DNA of 51,729 nt from Verrucomicrobiota bacterium (lineage in GTDB: Bacteria; Verrucomicrobiota; Verrucomicrobiia; Opitutales; Opitutaceae): positions 1 to 51,729 of the forward strand of contig JAUVVA010000014.1 in assembly GCA_030604905.1 (NCBI GenBank), read 5' to 3'. Below, piece by piece: positions 34,249 through 43,500 of the stretch; position 1 is the stretch's first letter, and every line of letters starts with the position of its first letter. The notes beneath the pieces were generated by a model that was not told the origin of the DNA, did no database searches, and was given only the letters and a program-made list of their open reading frames with translations. Both the position numbers and the translations under genes were made by a program.

Positions 34249-36348
34249 ATGTCCGCCTCTCCCGAAATCTTCGATGTGATCGTCTGTGGCGCCGGCCACG
34301 CCGGTTGCGAAGCCGCCCTGGCCGCCGCGCGCACCGGCGCACGCACCCTGCTGCTCACGGGCAATCTCGATACCGTCGCCCAGATGTCCTGCAATCCCGC
34401 CATCGGCGGCCAGGCGAAGGGGCAAATCGTGCGCGAGATCGATGCCCTCGGCGGGGAGATGGCGATCAACACCGACCTCACCGCCATCCAGTTTCGCCTG
34501 CTCAATGAGTCCAAGGGGCCGGCCGTGCAGTCGCCCCGCGCCCAGTGCGACAAGAAGGCCTACCAGTTTCGCCTCAAGCACACTCTGGAGCTTCAGCCAA
34601 ACTTGCGCCTCTTCCAGGCCACCGTCACCGGCTTGCTCTTCGCCGCCCCCGCCGAGACCGGCGCCGGCGGGGCCCGCCGCGTGGTCGGCGTCCGCACCAA
34701 CCTCGACCTCGAATTCCGCGGGCGCAGCGTCGTGGTCACGACCGGCACCTTTTTGCGCGGCTTGATGCACATCGGCCAAAACAAGAACGAGGGTGGCCGG
34801 CTCGGGGACTTTTCCGCGAAGACGCTCTCCGCGAGCTTCCTCGAGGCGGGCATCGAGCTCCAGCGCCTCAAGACCGGCACGCCGCCCCGCCTGCTCGGGC
34901 GCTCGATCGACTTTTCGAAGATGGAGCCGCAGCACGGCGACGCCTCCCCGACCCTCTTCGCGTTCCACGACACCCGCGACCCCGAGCCATTGTTCCACGT
35001 GGAACACCCGGTGCTGGCCGCCTCCTATCCCCCCGGCCCGACCTCGCCGACTACCCTACGCGAAGACCGGCTCGGTTGGCAGCCGGGCCGCGATCAGGTG
35101 CCCTGCTGGATCACCTACACGACCGAGCACACCGCCCAGCTCGTGCGCGACAACCTGCACCTCTCCGCCATGTATTCCGGCGAGATCGAGGGGGTGGGGC
35201 CGCGCTACTGCCCCTCGATCGAGGACAAGTTTGTGCGCTTCGCCGAGAAGCCGCGGCACCAGCTCTTCCTCGAGCCGGAGGGGCGCGCGACCAACGAGTA
35301 TTACATCAACGGCCTGTCCACCTCGCTGCCCTTCGCCGTGCAGGTGGAGATGGTGCGCAGCATCCCGGGCCTCGAGCGCGCCGAGCTGCTGCGCCCGGCC
35401 TATGCGGTCGAGTATGACTTCGCGCCGCCCACCCAGCTCTTCCCCTCGCTGGAGTCGCGCAAGGTGGAGAATCTTTTCTTCGCCGGGCAGATCAATGGCA
35501 CCTCGGGCTACGAGGAGGCCGCCTGCCAGGGCCTGATCGCCGGCGTAAACGCCGCCCGCAAGGGCAGGGGAGAGGCGCCGCTCGTGATCGCCCGCCACGA
35601 GGGCTACATCGGCGTGCTGATCGACGACCTAGTGACCAAGGGCACGCGCGAGCCCTACCGCATGTTCACCAGTCGGGCCGAGCATCGCCTCTTGTTCAAC
35701 CATGGCAGCGCCGAGCTGCGCCTCGTCCACCACGCCCGGGCCTGCGGCCTGCTTTCCCCTTCCCGCCTTGCCCGCATCGAGGCCAAGGCGACCCGGATCC
35801 GGGAGTGGATCGAGCGCCTGGAGCAGACGCGTCTGCCCGCCGCCGCCGGCTTCGGCATCGGCACCTGGGCCGACCATCTCCGCCGGGCCCAGAGCGCCAC
35901 GCCCTCCGCGTCCGCGTCTGCGCCCGCGCCCGAGGCCTGCGGAGCCGGGGTAGGGGAGTCCGCCGCCTCGGCGGGCTCGGGCTCGGATGGCGCGGCCGCG
36001 CCCGGGCCTACAACTGGCGCCCGCCCCTCGGCGGGCGATCCTTGGGCTGCGCTGCTCCCTCATCTGCCTGAGCTGGCCGCGCTTTCGCCTGCCGAGCGCG
36101 CCGAGGTGCACTATCGGGTGACCTATGCCGGCTACCTCGCCCGCGAGGAGCGTCAAATCGCGCGCCTCGCCGACATCGAGAAGATCAAGATCCCGGCGGA
36201 CTATGACTTCAACGCCGTGCGCGGCCTGCGGGCCGAGAGCCGCGCCAAGCTCGCCGCCGCCCGCCCCGTCACCCTCGGCCAAGCCAGCCGGATCAGCGGC
36301 GTAAACCCCGCCGATATCAGCGTGCTGCTCGTGGCCCTTTCGAGGTAG
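34249..36348 (+). CDS. mnmG: tRNA uridine-5-carboxymethylaminomethyl(34) synthesis enzyme MnmG
   Basis: MnmG (GidA), the FAD-dependent partner of MnmE in wobble-uridine modification. It has the FAD-binding loop VCGAGHAGCEAALAAARTG, CNPAIGGQAKG, KTGTPPRLLGR, the PCWITYT core, and the C-terminal IPADYDFNAVRGL, GQASRISGVNPADISVLL. At 699 residues it is about 70 longer than usual. Most of the excess lies at residues ~553-598, an Ala/Gly/Ser/Pro-rich run without family similarity placed just before the conserved C-terminal domain (ERAEVHYRVTYAGYLAREE); its DNA carries REP-like palindromes. A second addition near residue 248 (FHVEH) is encoded by a perfect parS site. The start ATG 34249 gives the standard N-terminus. 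Confidence 0.97.
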   Translation: MSASPEIFDVIVCGAGHAGCEAALAAARTGARTLLLTGNLDTVAQMSCNPAIGGQAKGQIVREIDALGGEMAINTDLTAIQFRLLNESKGPAVQSPRAQCDKKAYQFRLKHTLELQPNLRLFQATVTGLLFAAPAETGAGGARRVVGVRTNLDLEFRGRSVVVTTGTFLRGLMHIGQNKNEGGRLGDFSAKTLSASFLEAGIELQRLKTGTPPRLLGRSIDFSKMEPQHGDASPTLFAFHDTRDPEPLFHVEHPVLAASYPPGPTSPTTLREDRLGWQPGRDQVPCWITYTTEHTAQLVRDNLHLSAMYSGEIEGVGPRYCPSIEDKFVRFAEKPRHQLFLEPEGRATNEYYINGLSTSLPFAVQVEMVRSIPGLERAELLRPAYAVEYDFAPPTQLFPSLESRKVENLFFAGQINGTSGYEEAACQGLIAGVNAARKGRGEAPLVIARHEGYIGVLIDDLVTKGTREPYRMFTSRAEHRLLFNHGSAELRLVHHARACGLLSPSRLARIEAKATRIREWIERLEQTRLPAAAGFGIGTWADHLRRAQSATPSASASAPAPEACGAGVGESAASAGSGSDGAAAPGPTTGARPSAGDPWAALLPHLPELAALSPAERAEVHYRVTYAGYLAREERQIARLADIEKIKIPADYDFNAVRGLRAESRAKLAAARPVTLGQASRISGVNPADISVLLVALSR
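34991..35006. other. parS: Perfect parS palindrome inside mnmG
   Basis: TGTTCCACGTGGAACA is a perfect 16-bp palindrome that fits the widely conserved bacterial parS consensus (TGTTNCACGTGNAACA), the binding and loading site of ParB in the ParABS chromosome-segregation system. It sits in the coding sequence of mnmG, encoding LFHVEH, and a one-mismatch copy lies in mnmE. In many bacteria mnmE, mnmG, parA and parB are origin-proximal neighbours, so the site is well placed. parA and parB are not found in this window. Confidence 0.88.
35950..36037. repeat. REP-like palindromic insertion within mnmG
   Basis: The stretch is bounded by GTAGG (35950) and CCTAC (36007-36011), holds a perfect 14-bp palindrome GGCGCGGCCGCGCC and a CCGCC/GGCGG hairpin, and is followed by CGCCCGCC-CCTC-GGCGGGCG (36018-36037). 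It encodes the Ala/Gly/Ser/Pro-rich run that makes this MnmG longer than its relatives, so it looks like a mobile palindrome captured in frame. Confidence 0.65.
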
Positions 36349-36534
36349 GCGTCGCGCCGACGACCGCGACCGCGGGACGCCCGCGTTCGAGCCCCGCCCC
36401 GCCCGGGCATTCGCGGGCGAACGCCCTTGCCCTACAAACCCCAGCCCGCCGCCAGTCCTTTTCGGGGGTTTTGCGCGGTTTCCTTTGCCCTCCTTTGTTC
36501 CGCTTCTGGCCTCCCCCTCGCACTCGCCGGCCGC

Positions 36535-36567
36535 AAAAAACCCGCCCTCGGATTAGGAGGGCGGGTT
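36535..36567 (-). terminator. Rho-independent terminator of the minus-strand small genes
   Basis: On the minus strand the 11-bp arms AACCCGCCCTC and GAGGGCGGGTT (36539-36549 and 36557-36567) close a 7-base loop and are followed by a run of Ts (six As on the plus strand at 36535-36540). It lies 32 bp past the stop of the gene at 36599. It is the clearest intrinsic terminator in the window and also separates this unit from convergent mnmG. Confidence 0.9.
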
Positions 36568-36598
36568 GACTGAAGCGGTCTTTACCGGGGGGCTGCGC

Positions 36599-36916
36599 TT
36601 AACGGGTGGCTTGATCGGCCGGCGCGTTGCGGCGAATCCCGTAGCGGTCCACGATGGCCTTCGCTTGGGGGTTGGTTTGGGCGAGCGTCAGCAGGTCGGA
36701 AAGGAACACCTCGAGTTGGCGCGCCGTCCGCGCTTGATTGGCTTGGGCTTCCGAGACGAGGACGGTGCTCTGTTCGACGGCTTGTTTCAGCTTACCCCGG
36801 GCGGAGAGGCTTTGGTTGATCTGCCAGCCCAAGAGGACGGCAAGGGAGAGGGCGATCATTAGGATCGCGCCCTGCGTGAAGAGGGAATCGGAGGAGACTT
36901 TTTTCTCGGTGCTCAC
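36599..36916 (-). CDS. Small membrane-anchored coiled-coil protein
   Basis: A 105-residue protein starting at GTG 36916, with no family I recognise. A short polar N-terminus is followed by one transmembrane helix (TQGAILMIALSLAVLLGWQI) and then by a likely coiled coil with many Gln and Ala residues (KLKQAVEQSTVLVSEAQANQ). The end reads IVDRYGIRRN. Its neighbour at 36980-37282 has the same layout and a similar ending (LLQRHGFTVQ), so the two look like diverged paralogues. They are 63 bp apart on the same strand and end at a shared terminator (36535-36567). They are divergent from the giant exoprotein gene. Confidence 0.72.
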   Translation of the reverse strand: MSTEKKVSSDSLFTQGAILMIALSLAVLLGWQINQSLSARGKLKQAVEQSTVLVSEAQANQARTARQLEVFLSDLLTLAQTNPQAKAIVDRYGIRRNAPADQATR

Positions 36917-36979
36917 GGTGGAAAAGGGGATCGAGGCGACGGGTGAGAGGGTGGGGGAGGGAACGCGCGTGCGGTCGCT

Positions 36980-37282
36980 TTAGTTGGCCGGGGCCTGCTG
37001 GCCGTTGACCGGCTGGCGAACCTGCACCGTGAACCCGTGCCGCTGGAGCAGATTGCGCAGCTCGACGTCTGCCAGGGAGAGTTGGGCCATGTCGCGGACG
37101 ATGTTGGTGGCCACCTGACCGGTGATCTGCTGGGTCTGCTGGCCGGTGCGGATTTGGAATACTTGAGATTGCGCTTCCGCCTGTAGCTTTTGGTTGCCCG
37201 AAGCGAGCACCACGAGCCAAACGGCCAGAGCAAGAACGACCGCTCCGGCGAGGAGGTTGAGCTTGGAGAGAAGTGAAGTCAT
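36980..37282 (-). CDS. Small membrane-anchored protein, paralogue of its neighbour
   Basis: A 100-residue protein (ATG 37282; the open frame reaches 37351 but the extra residues are not protein-like). It has one transmembrane helix (LLAGAVVLALAVWLVVLASG), then a Gln-rich amphipathic region (QTQQITGQVATNIVRDMAQLSL) and the tail LLQRHGFTVQVRQPV. Size, topology and tail resemble the 36599-36916 protein. It is the first gene of the pair and faces the exoprotein start across 233 bp, so the two units may share regulation. Both would place a coiled coil in the periplasm; a role in export or anchoring of the exoprotein is only a guess from position. Confidence 0.72.
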   Translation of the reverse strand: MTSLLSKLNLLAGAVVLALAVWLVVLASGNQKLQAEAQSQVFQIRTGQQTQQITGQVATNIVRDMAQLSLADVELRNLLQRHGFTVQVRQPVNGQQAPAN

Positions 37283-37515
37283 GGGCTTGCACCTGTGCAG
37301 ATGGCGGCCCGTCGCGTCCAGCCGCAAAATCAATAGGGATTTTTCCCGCATTCGCGCAGGCTAATCGTGGGGAAAAGGCCGGGTGTTAATATCCTTGCAA
37401 TATCTTGGGGAAAACTGGGAGTTAGTGCCTAGAAGCCATCGGAATTCCTCCCGGTGCGATCTTCGTGTCTGCCTAGGTATCCGCTTTTTCGCTAACTTTT
37501 CGCCGTCCTTTCCCA
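37283..37515. promoter_or_regulatory. Divergent promoter region of small proteins and exoprotein
   Basis: This spacer lies between the minus-strand small genes and the plus-strand exoprotein. It is AT-richer than the genes. Near 37385-37415 it reads TTAATATCC and CTTGCAATATC, possible promoter elements, and TGCCTAG occurs twice (about 37428 and 37472). The last 35 bp before the ATG are T/C-rich with TTTTTCGC and TTTTCGCC words, a loose relative of the TTTAGCG arrays. No defined operator is recognised. Confidence 0.4.
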
Positions 37516-40500
37516 ATGCTCTCGATCATTCGCGCCAACCGAGCCACCACGTTTAACCGCATTGTCAGCACCGTGGTCGTTTCAACGATGGTCGGCATCC
37601 ATCCGGTGGGCATCGTCTCCGTGCTCGCCAATCCCACCGGCGAGGTGGTGGTCGCAGGTCAAGCGACCTTCGACCGCAGCGGCAACACGCTCACGATCAC
37701 CCAGACCTCCCAGCGCGCCATCATCAACTGGCAGGACTTCTCGATCGATGCCGGGCATCTCACCCAGTTCATCCAGAACAACCCCGATGCCGCCGCGCTC
37801 AATCGCGTGGTCACCCTCACCCCCTCGCTGATCGCGGGCACGCTCCAGGCCAACGGCCGCATCATCCTGATCAACCCCAACGGCATCACGGTCGGCCCCG
37901 GCGGTGTGATCGACACCGGCTCCTTCATCGGCTCCACCCTCGATGTCTCCAATGACCAGTTCTTGGCGGGCGGCTCGCTCGATTTCATCGGTGCCTCCGG
38001 TGCCACGATCACCAACCTCGGCTCCATCACCGGTGCCGACGGCGTCTTCCTTTTCGCCCGCCAGATCGACAACGCCGGTAACATCCTCGCCCCCGGCGGT
38101 CAGGCCGGCCTCGCCTCCGGTTCGCATATCCTCCTCCAGCCCGCCAGCGGTGACAACCGCGTGAGCATCCTCGTCGGCACGAGCGCCGACACCACGCTCG
38201 ACGGCGCCGCCGTCCGCAACCGCGGCGAGATCAACGCCGCCCTCGCCACCCTTCAGGCCACCGGCAACGCCTTCTCCACTGCCGTCAACAACGAGGGTAT
38301 CATCCGCGCCCAAGGTTTTGAAACCGTCGGCGGCCGTGTCCTCCTCACCGGCGGCGCCACCGGCACCGTCCTCAGCTCCGGCACCATCAGCGCCCAAAAC
38401 GCCGACGGTAGCGGCGGCCGCGTCGAGATCACCGGCGACCGCGTCGGCCTCACCGGCGACGCCGTGGTCGATGTTTCGGCCACCACCGGCTCTGGTGGCA
38501 CCATCCTTGTCGGCGGCAGCCTTCAGGGCTCGGCCGATCCTTCCGTCCAAAACGCCTCCCGCACCTTTGTTGGCGAGAACGTCCGCCTCCTGGCCGACGC
38601 CGCCGAAGTCGGCGATGGCGGCACTGTCATCGTCTGGGCCGATGAGGTCACCCGTTTCCAAGGCAACATCTCCGCCCGTGGTGGCGAGCTCGGCGGCGAC
38701 GGCGGCTTCGCCGAGGTCTCCGGCAAAGAGCACCTCGACTTCCAGGGCCGCGCCGACCTTCGCGCTCCGCTCGGCGCCACCGGCACCCTGCTGCTGGATC
38801 CGAGCGACATCATCATCGTCGCGAGCGGCCAGGATTTGCTCGGCGGGAGCTTCAGTGGCGCTAATCCCAACATCTTTTCGTCGGCCACCGGTCCCGCCAC
38901 CATCGAATGGGGCACCATCACCGGCAACCTGGCTTCCGCATCCGTCATCATCAGCACCAGCGGCAGCGGAGGCGTCGGCGACATCACCATTCAGGACGGC
39001 GTCACCTACTCTAGCACCAATCACCTGACCTTCCTCGCGCACCGCAACTTCGTCCAGGAGCTCGGTGCCGATATCATCAACACCTCCACCTCCAACAATC
39101 CCGGAACGATCGCGGTCTATGCCGGCTGGGATGGCGGGCCCACCTTTGCCCCCGCGGTCACGCCTGGCGTTGGCGACATCTTTATCAACGCGACGATTCG
39201 CACCGGCGGCGCGGCGAACGGCTCAAACTCGGCCGTGTCGCTTTTCGCCGGAAACGACATCACCGTCGCCTCGGGCGGTGCGATCCAATCCACCAGTCGC
39301 AGCGGCACCGCCTCCAGTGGGCAGACGGGTCTCATCGAGTTGCACGCGGGCGGCTCGGTGACGATCCACGGATCCGTGGCGACCGGGAACAACACCCTCG
39401 CGGACAACGCCGCCAACCGCGTCGCGCGCAGCGGAGGAATCTTGATCGGCGCCGGGCAGGATATCCTTATCAGCGATACCGCCACGCTTGTCACGGGAGA
39501 CGCCACCCTGAGCGGCAACGCGGGGTTGTTGGATACCGACATCACCGCGTCTGGCTTCATTAGCTTCTCGGCGGGCGGGCAAATCACGGTCGACGGTGTC
39601 CTCCAGACCGGTGACTCCGCACAAGTCAACGGCCTGTTTGTCGAGCAGGCGACGAGCGGCGACATCGTCCTCGGTGGTGACGGCGTCCGAATCTCCGAGA
39701 GTGCGGTGCTCCGCACCGGCGACACCTTGATCACCGGCGGTGGCATCGTGTCCGGCGCGGACGTGGTCGCGTCGGGCTCGATCATTTTGGGCAGTTCCGC
39801 CGACCTCCAAGTCGAAGGGTCGCTCCGCACCGGCGATGCGGTCATGTCCGACGGCTTGCTCGCGAATACTGCGACATCGGGAAACATCCAACTTTTCGCC
39901 ACCGAAACGGTCGAGATCACTCAGACCGGATCTTTGGTCACGGGCGATGCCCGCATCACCGGAGACTTGACCGGCACCGATAACACCACGACCGGCGATA
40001 TCGTTGTGGTGAGTGACGAAGCGAACGTCATCCTCGACGGCAGCCTTCGCACCGGAAACGCCCAGCAGGTGGATAGCCTGGCCGGCTTCGACAACCTTCG
40101 TTCCGGCAGCATCACGGTCGTCGCCGAGACCTCCGTCACCGGCTCCGGCCAGTTGATCACCGGGGAATCCCGTCTCACCGGCGGCATTGCGGGCCTGGGC
40201 AATGACGCTATTCGCACTGGCGAGATCGCCATCTTTGCGACCACCGGCGACATCGCGCTCTCAGATGCCACTGCCTTGGTGACTGGCGACGCCGTTCGCG
40301 TCGGCGGCGGCGACGATACTTTTGTCGGCAACATCGTGCTCTCCGCCGGCGGAAGCATCACCAACGGGGCCGGCGGCACCCTGCAAGTGCTCCAAGGCAC
40401 TGGAAACGGCGACCCCGATTCTCTCCCCAGTCTTATTTTCGCCTCTTCCTCCGGCGATATCCGCATCGGCAGCTCCGGTGCCCTTCTTCTCGGAGACATT

Positions 40501-43500
40501 GAGTCCAACGGCGGCGATATCCAAATCGACGCTTCCGGTAACATCGTGGTGGCTGGCGGCTACTCCGTGGCCAGTGATGGCGGTGACATCGCGTTCTTCA
40601 CCCCCGATCATTTCGAGTCGACCCTCGGCTCCGTTATCGATGCCGGTTCCGGCAAGATCAGCTTCACCGTCGGCTCCATCGTGCTGGACGGCACCCTCTC
40701 GGCCCATGGTATCGGCTTTGGGTTGGCCGACGACACCCTGGTGATCAACTTTGGCGCCGACCCCGTTCCGGGCGCCTTCAATGTCACCCAAGATATCCTC
40801 GGCCGACTTGCCGTTGGCAGTGTCCTGACCATCGGGTCGGCCTCCAACCTCGGCGGAATCTCCTTCAGTGAATCCATCGACTTCGCGGATGGCTTCACCT
40901 TCAATCTTCTGACAGGCGGCGCCATCACCAGCCTCATCCTCGGGCCGGACATCACCTTTGGCGGCGGCCTTGCCGCCGGCTCCGTGTCGCTCGATGCCGG
41001 CACCGGCATCGGCGCCGGTTCCGCCCCGATCAAGATCGCGGCTGGCGACGGCCTCAGCCTCGCCTTTACCAACAGCACTTCGGGCGACATCGTGATCCAG
41101 CTTACCGGTCCCACCACGCTGACCGATACCGTCCAAGGTTTCGCTGGAACCCTCGGCAACCATGGCGGCGGCGCGACCAATATCGTCGCGGGTAGCCCCC
41201 TCACCGTCGCCTCCGACCTCATCCAAGCCGGCGCCATTTCGCTCGCCACCACCGAGGTCACGGGCCCCAACAACGACGACCTTACCATCGACAGCGGAGT
41301 CACCGTCGAGTCGACCGCCGGCTCCGTTACCCTTACCTCCGCCGACGCGATCATCATCGCCTCCGGCGCCACCGTCGCCGCCGACACCACCCTCGTCCTC
41401 GACACCGTCAGCAACAACACCGACGACGCCGACGGCTTCATGACCATCGCCGGTGACCTCACCGCGGGCGACGCCATCCTCCTCAACGCCGAGACCACCG
41501 TCACCCAAACTGCCGGCACGCTCACGGCGACCGACCTCGGCATCATCGCCGGCGGAGCCGTCACTGACCTCAACACCGCCGTCACCAATCTCGCCGCCCA
41601 AGTCTCCGCCGGCGGCCTGACCCTCACGAACACCGGCGCGCTCACCATCGCGGACCTCGCCGCCCTCGACGCCTCCCTCGAGACCACCTCCATCACCGGC
41701 GGCGGCTCCATCACCGCCTCCAGCCCCATCACCTTCGCGGCCGACACCACCACCGACAGTGGCACCGGCAACACCTTCACCTACACCGCCACCGAGTCCG
41801 CCGGTAACGACAACATCACCGTCGAAAGCGGCGTCACCGTCACCGAAGCCACCGGCTCGCTCGAATTCAACACCGGCGACAGCTTTGTCCTCAACGGCAC
41901 CGCGGTCGTCACCGCGGCCGAAAATCTCACCATCAGCGCCGCGGTTGGCGACACCGACGACACCGGCTCCATCGACCTCGGCTCCGGCACCCTCGGCGCC
42001 GGCGGCACCATCACCCTCACGGCCAACGTCCTCGACGACGGCACCTACGGCGGCATCAGCCAATCCGCCACCGGCACCCTGACCGCCACTCAGCTCGCGC
42101 TCGGCAACGGCGGCGGCACCGTCACCCTCATCGGCACCAACAACGACGTCGATACCCTCAGCACCGTCGGCACGCACACCGGCAGCATCACCTTCGTCGA
42201 CATCGACGGCGTCACCATCACCAGCCTCCAGACCGACGACGGCTTCGTCGACGTGAGCGCCGGTGGCCTCCTCACCGTCTCCGGCCTGATCAACACCACC
42301 GCCAGCGGCTCCGTGTCGCTCACCGGCGTTGGCGTCACCCTCGCTCCGGGCGCGGGCATCATCAACGTCTCCGGGGCCACGCTCGACGCCACCAGCGCTC
42401 AGGCGATCATCGACGGCGACATCACCACCGACAACAGCGCCATCGTGATCACCGGCACCGGTATCACCCAAGGCGCCGCCTCCACCCTCGACGCCGACGG
42501 CGGCACCATCAGCCTCAACGCCGGCGCCGGCGCTGCGATCATCGACGGCTCCCTCGTCACCACCAATTCCGGCGCCAACGCTCTTCTCGTCCAAGGCGCC
42601 ACCATCTCCCAAGCCGCTTCCGGCGTGATCGACGTCGCCGGCGTCTCCCGCTTTGTCACCAACTCCGCCACCGCCGGCAACGTCGCCATCACCAACGCGC
42701 AAAACCTCGAGCTCGCCACCAGCGACCTCAGCGCTGGCGCGCCCTACGGTTTCGTCGTGGGCGGAAACCTCGTCCTCACTGTCACCGGCGACGTCACCCA
42801 GCAAAACAACGATCCGGTTGCCGATGATGTCGGCATCGCCGTCGCCGGCACCGCCACGGTCAACGCCACCGGCACCACCACGCTGACCGACCCCGACAAC
42901 ATCTTTGGCGGAGGCCTCGCCGTCGGCGATGACCTCACCATCTCCAAGGTCGGCGTCATCACCCTCGGCACCGGCGCCGGCCAGACCGCCATCCCCGGCA
43001 CGATCGCCGGCGACCTCACCATCGTCTCGCGCGAGTCCGGTTTCGCCTTCGACGGTGTCCTCGGCGGCGATGCCATCACCCTCGCTGGCAATAACCAGAT
43101 CACCACCCTCAGCGTCCAGACCGCCCTCCCCGGCACCAGCGGCCACGTGAGCGGCGCCCAAACCGGCATCCTCCAAGACGGCACCGGCACCGGCACCATC
43201 AACATGACCGGAGCGAGCGCCACCCTCTCGCTCACCACCGAGGCCTCTGCCGGCAACGTCTTGCCCGGCCTCACTCGCGGCAGCATCATCCTGAACGATG
43301 GCGCCAACGTCCTCGCGCCGAACATCGAGTTCAACGTGCAGGATACCGCCGCCACTGCCTTTGGCGACGTCACCCTCGTCCATTCCGGCGCCAACGACAT
43401 CGACCTCGGCGCCTCGACCCTCCGTCGCAATCTCTCGCTCACCACGACCAACCTCGCCGCCGACATCACCCAGTCCGGCGCCATCACCTCCACCGCCACC

